Positions 6,087 through 7,572 of a DNA stretch of 7,572 nucleotides are shown one piece after another. The DNA lies in NCBI GenBank assembly GCA_016550415.1, contig JABXGU010000206.1, positions 1 to 7,572 on the forward strand. The letters run 5' to 3'. The position numbers and the translations under genes were made by a program. Source of the DNA: an archaeon. Its GTDB lineage: Archaea > Asgardarchaeota > Hermodarchaeia > Hermodarchaeales > Hermodarchaeaceae. Every line of letters begins with the position of its first letter. Position 1 is the first letter of the stretch. Under the pieces are notes generated by a model, which had not been told where the DNA came from, did not search any database, and worked only from the letters and a program-made list of their open reading frames with translations.

Positions 6087-6839
6087 CTAACAGACCTTCT
6101 GCGAAAGGATTACTTTCAGATAATCCTCTGAATCACCCCCACCTCCACCTAATGACGGATAAAACACCGCTTCGCCAAACCCACATTCAGATAATAGCAA
6201 CCGGTATTCTTCGTCAGTATAAGCTTGCATGCTGGACGAATAGCGTATTACTTCACCGGACATAGCATCGACAATATAATACCGTTGAATGGTTACATTG
6301 TGTTCTGTATCCCAGAAATTCTCTTCAAGGCATAGGTATGGCTCCTCCGAAAACAACCCTTTCTTTGCCGAGTGCCATGAAGAGGGCTTTTCCCCTATCT
6401 TTGCGACTGCTTCAAACGTATGTAATTCAAGAAGTAGAAAGCCATTGGGTGCCAAGGCGTGATAGCCTTTCTCAAGAATACTTCTTGCTTCCCCAGGACG
6501 GAAAACATTGAATTCTCCATAGATTGACATTACAAGGTCATACTCGTTGCCATATTCCGCTGTCCGAATATCTTGGTGGATATACGTACAATCTAGACCC
6601 ATTTCCTCAGCTTGCTTTTTGGCATAAGCTATTGATGCTGGAGAAAAATCGATTCCTACACAACAGTGCCCAAGTTTTGCCAGCTTGTTCGTGTACAATC
6701 CAGATCCACAGCCAAGGTCTAGAATTCGCGTCAGCTTCTCCTTCAGAATCTGATTGTGAATCCAGTTGACGTGCCTATCAATGATTTCGAAGCGACGGCT
6801 GGCAGCATCGTGTTCTTGAGACAAGTGTTCGTTTAGCAT
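6087..6839 (-). CDS. Class I SAM-dependent methyltransferase (downstream part of an interrupted frame)
   Basis: This 250-residue protein is a Rossmann-fold methyltransferase using S-adenosylmethionine. Motif I is LDLGCGSG (40-47), and the acidic ribose-binding residue is Asp64 in VGIDFSPAS. Motif II/post I is near DCTYIHQDIR, and YDLVMSIYGEFNVF is the strand-4 region. GYHALAPNGFLLLELHTF is the motif III region. The C-terminal part (EENFWDTEHNVTIQRYYIVD and onward) is a substrate-side beta region; the substrate is unknown. The ATG at 6839 has no convincing ribosome binding site. The frame upstream (6840-6935) is coding-like but broken by TAG at 6882-6884, so this ATG may be a secondary start or the gene may be damaged. 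All core SAM-binding motifs lie after the ATG, so the shorter product could still fold. It ends with TAG and is followed by the regulator gene 101 bases on. Coding of the listed region is near certain; the start is not. Confidence 0.85.
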   Translation of the reverse strand: MLNEHLSQEHDAASRRFEIIDRHVNWIHNQILKEKLTRILDLGCGSGLYTNKLAKLGHCCVGIDFSPASIAYAKKQAEEMGLDCTYIHQDIRTAEYGNEYDLVMSIYGEFNVFRPGEARSILEKGYHALAPNGFLLLELHTFEAVAKIGEKPSSWHSAKKGLFSEEPYLCLEENFWDTEHNVTIQRYYIVDAMSGEVIRYSSSMQAYTDEEYRLLLSECGFGEAVFYPSLGGGGGDSEDYLKVILSQKVC

Positions 6840-6935
6840 TCGTCTGCTAAAGTCCTGAACATCCCACGGAATCTTTTCCCCCTAAGCCCACGGTTTAGGA
6901 ACACTCTGTCTTTGAATGATATCTATTAGTTTCAA
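6840..6935 (-). pseudogene. In-frame N-terminal extension of the methyltransferase with an amber codon
   Basis: From TTG at 6935-6933 the frame reads MKLIDIIQRQSVPKPWA, then TAG (6884-6882), then GEKIPWDVQDFSRR, and joins the methyltransferase ATG without a shift. TTG has a good ribosome binding site nine bases upstream. Both halves look like protein, with conserved-looking PW and IPW, and the length (32 codons) fits the N-terminal arm such methyltransferases often carry. From memory, relatives carry a similar PW-x-x-G-x-x-IPW segment, usually with an acidic residue where the TAG stands; this needs a search. A single change such as GAG to TAG would explain it. Alternatives are a sequencing error, amber suppression or recoding, or translation only from the downstream ATG. 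Confidence 0.55.
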
Positions 6936-6944
6936 TATGATTTT

Positions 6945-6951
6945 CTCCTTT
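6945..6951 (-). promoter_or_regulatory. Ribosome binding site for the upstream TTG of the methyltransferase
   Basis: AAAGGAG on the minus strand is the best Shine-Dalgarno match upstream of this gene. It stands nine bases before TTG 6935-6933, and about 105 bases before the ATG at 6839, so it serves the longer, amber-containing frame. Confidence 0.55.
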
Positions 6952-6990
6952 GTCAAACTACGATATCTAGTTTTTAATCGGTGACCTATT

Positions 6991-6997
6991 GTATTAA
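6991..6997 (-). promoter_or_regulatory. Weak TATA-like box for the methyltransferase
   Basis: TTAATAC on the minus strand is followed 40 bases later by the ribosome binding site at 6951. A transcript start about 25 bases downstream (near 6968) would leave a leader of roughly 30 bases. The match to an archaeal TATA box is poor, and TTAAAAAC at about 6978-6971 is an alternative. Confidence 0.25.
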
Positions 6998-6999
6998 GA

Positions 7000-7021
7000 A
7001 TTCGTGTGGCGCGCAGCGAAT
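7000..7021 (-). terminator. Hairpin after the LLM oxidoreductase stop codon
   Basis: Two bases past the stop codon, ATTCG (minus strand, 7021-7017) pairs with CGAAT (7004-7000). Two further pairs (TG with CA) form across one bulged base around a GC-rich loop. A short TCTTAAT stretch follows. It resembles a weak intrinsic terminator and would separate this gene from the methyltransferase. Confidence 0.35.
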
Positions 7022-7023
7022 AT

Positions 7024-7572
7024 TTATTCTGGAGGTCCTTGTTCGATTCTCTTTTGAATTTCCTTCAAAGAACACCGTTCTGACCAGAAAGCCTCTAATA
7101 ACCAATTAATACCAAGGTCTATGAAATCATGGATATAGGCATCTTCCTCTTTGTCTCCAACGGTTACTATACTTTTTACTAAATCAAACGAGTCCAGAGA
7201 TTTCCTATACTTTCCAATATAACTAATAATTTCTTGATAATCTTGAGGATATATTGAAGGATCAGATCCAACTTTCAATGGAAAAATTCCATCATATTTC
7301 GCAGCCCGTCGAAATGGTCTTTTGTTTGGCCAATAACCTCCGACCCAGATTTTGATATTACCTTCTGGTCGGAATTGAACTGGTTCTTTAATTTTGAAGT
7401 ATTTTCCATCAAAAGTAAAGGGTCTTCCAGACCACAGACCCTTTAGAATTATTAGAGATTCATCAAGCATATCTCCCCTAATCTTAGGGTTCTCCTCTTC
7501 ACCTAGAGCTTTTAGTTCTGCTGTACCTCCCAATCCCACACCAAGAATAAATCTTCCATTAGAAAGTCTATC
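7024..7572 (-). CDS. Luciferase-like (LLM) flavin/F420-dependent oxidoreductase (5' partial)
   Basis: This is the C-terminal 182 residues of a bacterial-luciferase-fold TIM-barrel oxidoreductase. The frame is open to the window edge and begins DRLSNGRFILGVGLGG, the family's central signature, so the true start lies beyond 7572; the internal GTG at 7539 is not a start. Further marks are LDESLIILKGLWSGRPFTF followed by DGKYFKI, and IKIWVGGYWPNKRPFRRAAK then YDGIFPL, matching the family pattern of a substrate-loop segment and a PxxxGG-like strand with repeated aromatic residues. Relatives are usually about 290-330 residues, so roughly 110-140 are missing. In archaea such enzymes often use coenzyme F420 to reduce or oxidise alcohols, imines or pterin intermediates (methylene-tetrahydromethanopterin reductase belongs here), but others use FMN. 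Cofactor and substrate cannot be decided from this part. A hairpin follows the stop codon, so it is probably transcribed separately from the methyltransferase. Confidence 0.88.
   Translation of the reverse strand, partial: DRLSNGRFILGVGLGGTAELKALGEEENPKIRGDMLDESLIILKGLWSGRPFTFDGKYFKIKEPVQFRPEGNIKIWVGGYWPNKRPFRRAAKYDGIFPLKVGSDPSIYPQDYQEIISYIGKYRKSLDSFDLVKSIVTVGDKEEDAYIHDFIDLGINWLLEAFWSERCSLKEIQKRIEQGPPE

Noticed and set aside
5982..6089. Readthrough of the methyltransferase TAG would add about 34 codons up to a TGA at 5982-5984, as might be expected with amber recoding.
   Set aside because: The added peptide runs through the regulator promoter, has no family resemblance, and an open run of this length is unremarkable.
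6045..6825. ACAAGTGTT occurs at the methyltransferase N-terminal coding end and, in the same minus-strand sense, past its stop.
   Set aside because: A nine-base match without flanking similarity is expected by chance and has no mobile-element features.
6918..6973. Direct repeat GATATCTA (6918-6925 and 6962-6969), each copy followed closely by AGTTT, upstream of the methyltransferase.
   Set aside because: It is short, AT-rich and one copy lies in the putative coding extension; no reason to call it an operator.

Overview
The window looks archaeal. The first two genes are the thiolase and the zinc-ribbon/OB-fold DUF35 protein that archaea keep side by side. TATA-like boxes (1811-1818 on +, 6017-6024 on -) sit at archaeal distances from start codons, GTG and TTG starts are used beside ATG, and the last gene is a luciferase-like oxidoreductase of the kind often tied to F420. 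Base composition is moderately AT-rich. I cannot name the lineage from the sequence; a mesophilic Asgard-, Bathyarchaeia- or Thermoplasmatota-like genome would fit, but that is only an impression.

Layout. Positions 1-5599 are read on + : a nearly complete thiolase cut at its 5' end, a DUF35 acyl-CoA-associated protein with a basic tail, a membrane-anchored penicillin/cephalosporin-acylase-type Ntn hydrolase, a small membrane protein with a strongly basic tail, and a HEAT-repeat protein. Positions 5737-7572 are read on - : a small ArsR-like winged-helix regulator, a SAM-dependent methyltransferase, and the C-terminal part of a luciferase-like (LLM) oxidoreductase. The two blocks converge on a 137-base spacer (5600-5736) rich in inverted repeats.

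How the genes may work together. Thiolase and DUF35 probably form one acyl-CoA complex, in archaea usually with HMG-CoA synthase, which would lie upstream of the window. The acylase has its own promoter and is followed after 23 bases by the small membrane protein, so those two are probably co-transcribed and both concern the cell envelope. The HEAT protein may belong to the same transcript but has a structured leader. The three minus-strand genes show no clear shared pathway.

Main observations. (1) The methyltransferase frame continues upstream of its first ATG through an in-frame amber codon (6882-6884) to a TTG start (6933-6935) with a good ribosome binding site; the peptide on both sides of the TAG is protein-like, so the gene is interrupted, recoded or misread. 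(2) The HEAT gene leader holds four alternating ACCTT/AAGGT elements, the last one being the ribosome binding site, which could form mutually exclusive hairpins. (3) The acylase leader can likewise mask its ribosome binding site or its start codon. (4) The acylase has Ser, His and Asn at positions 1, 23 and 241 of the predicted beta chain. No CRISPR array, tRNA, rRNA or insertion sequence was seen.
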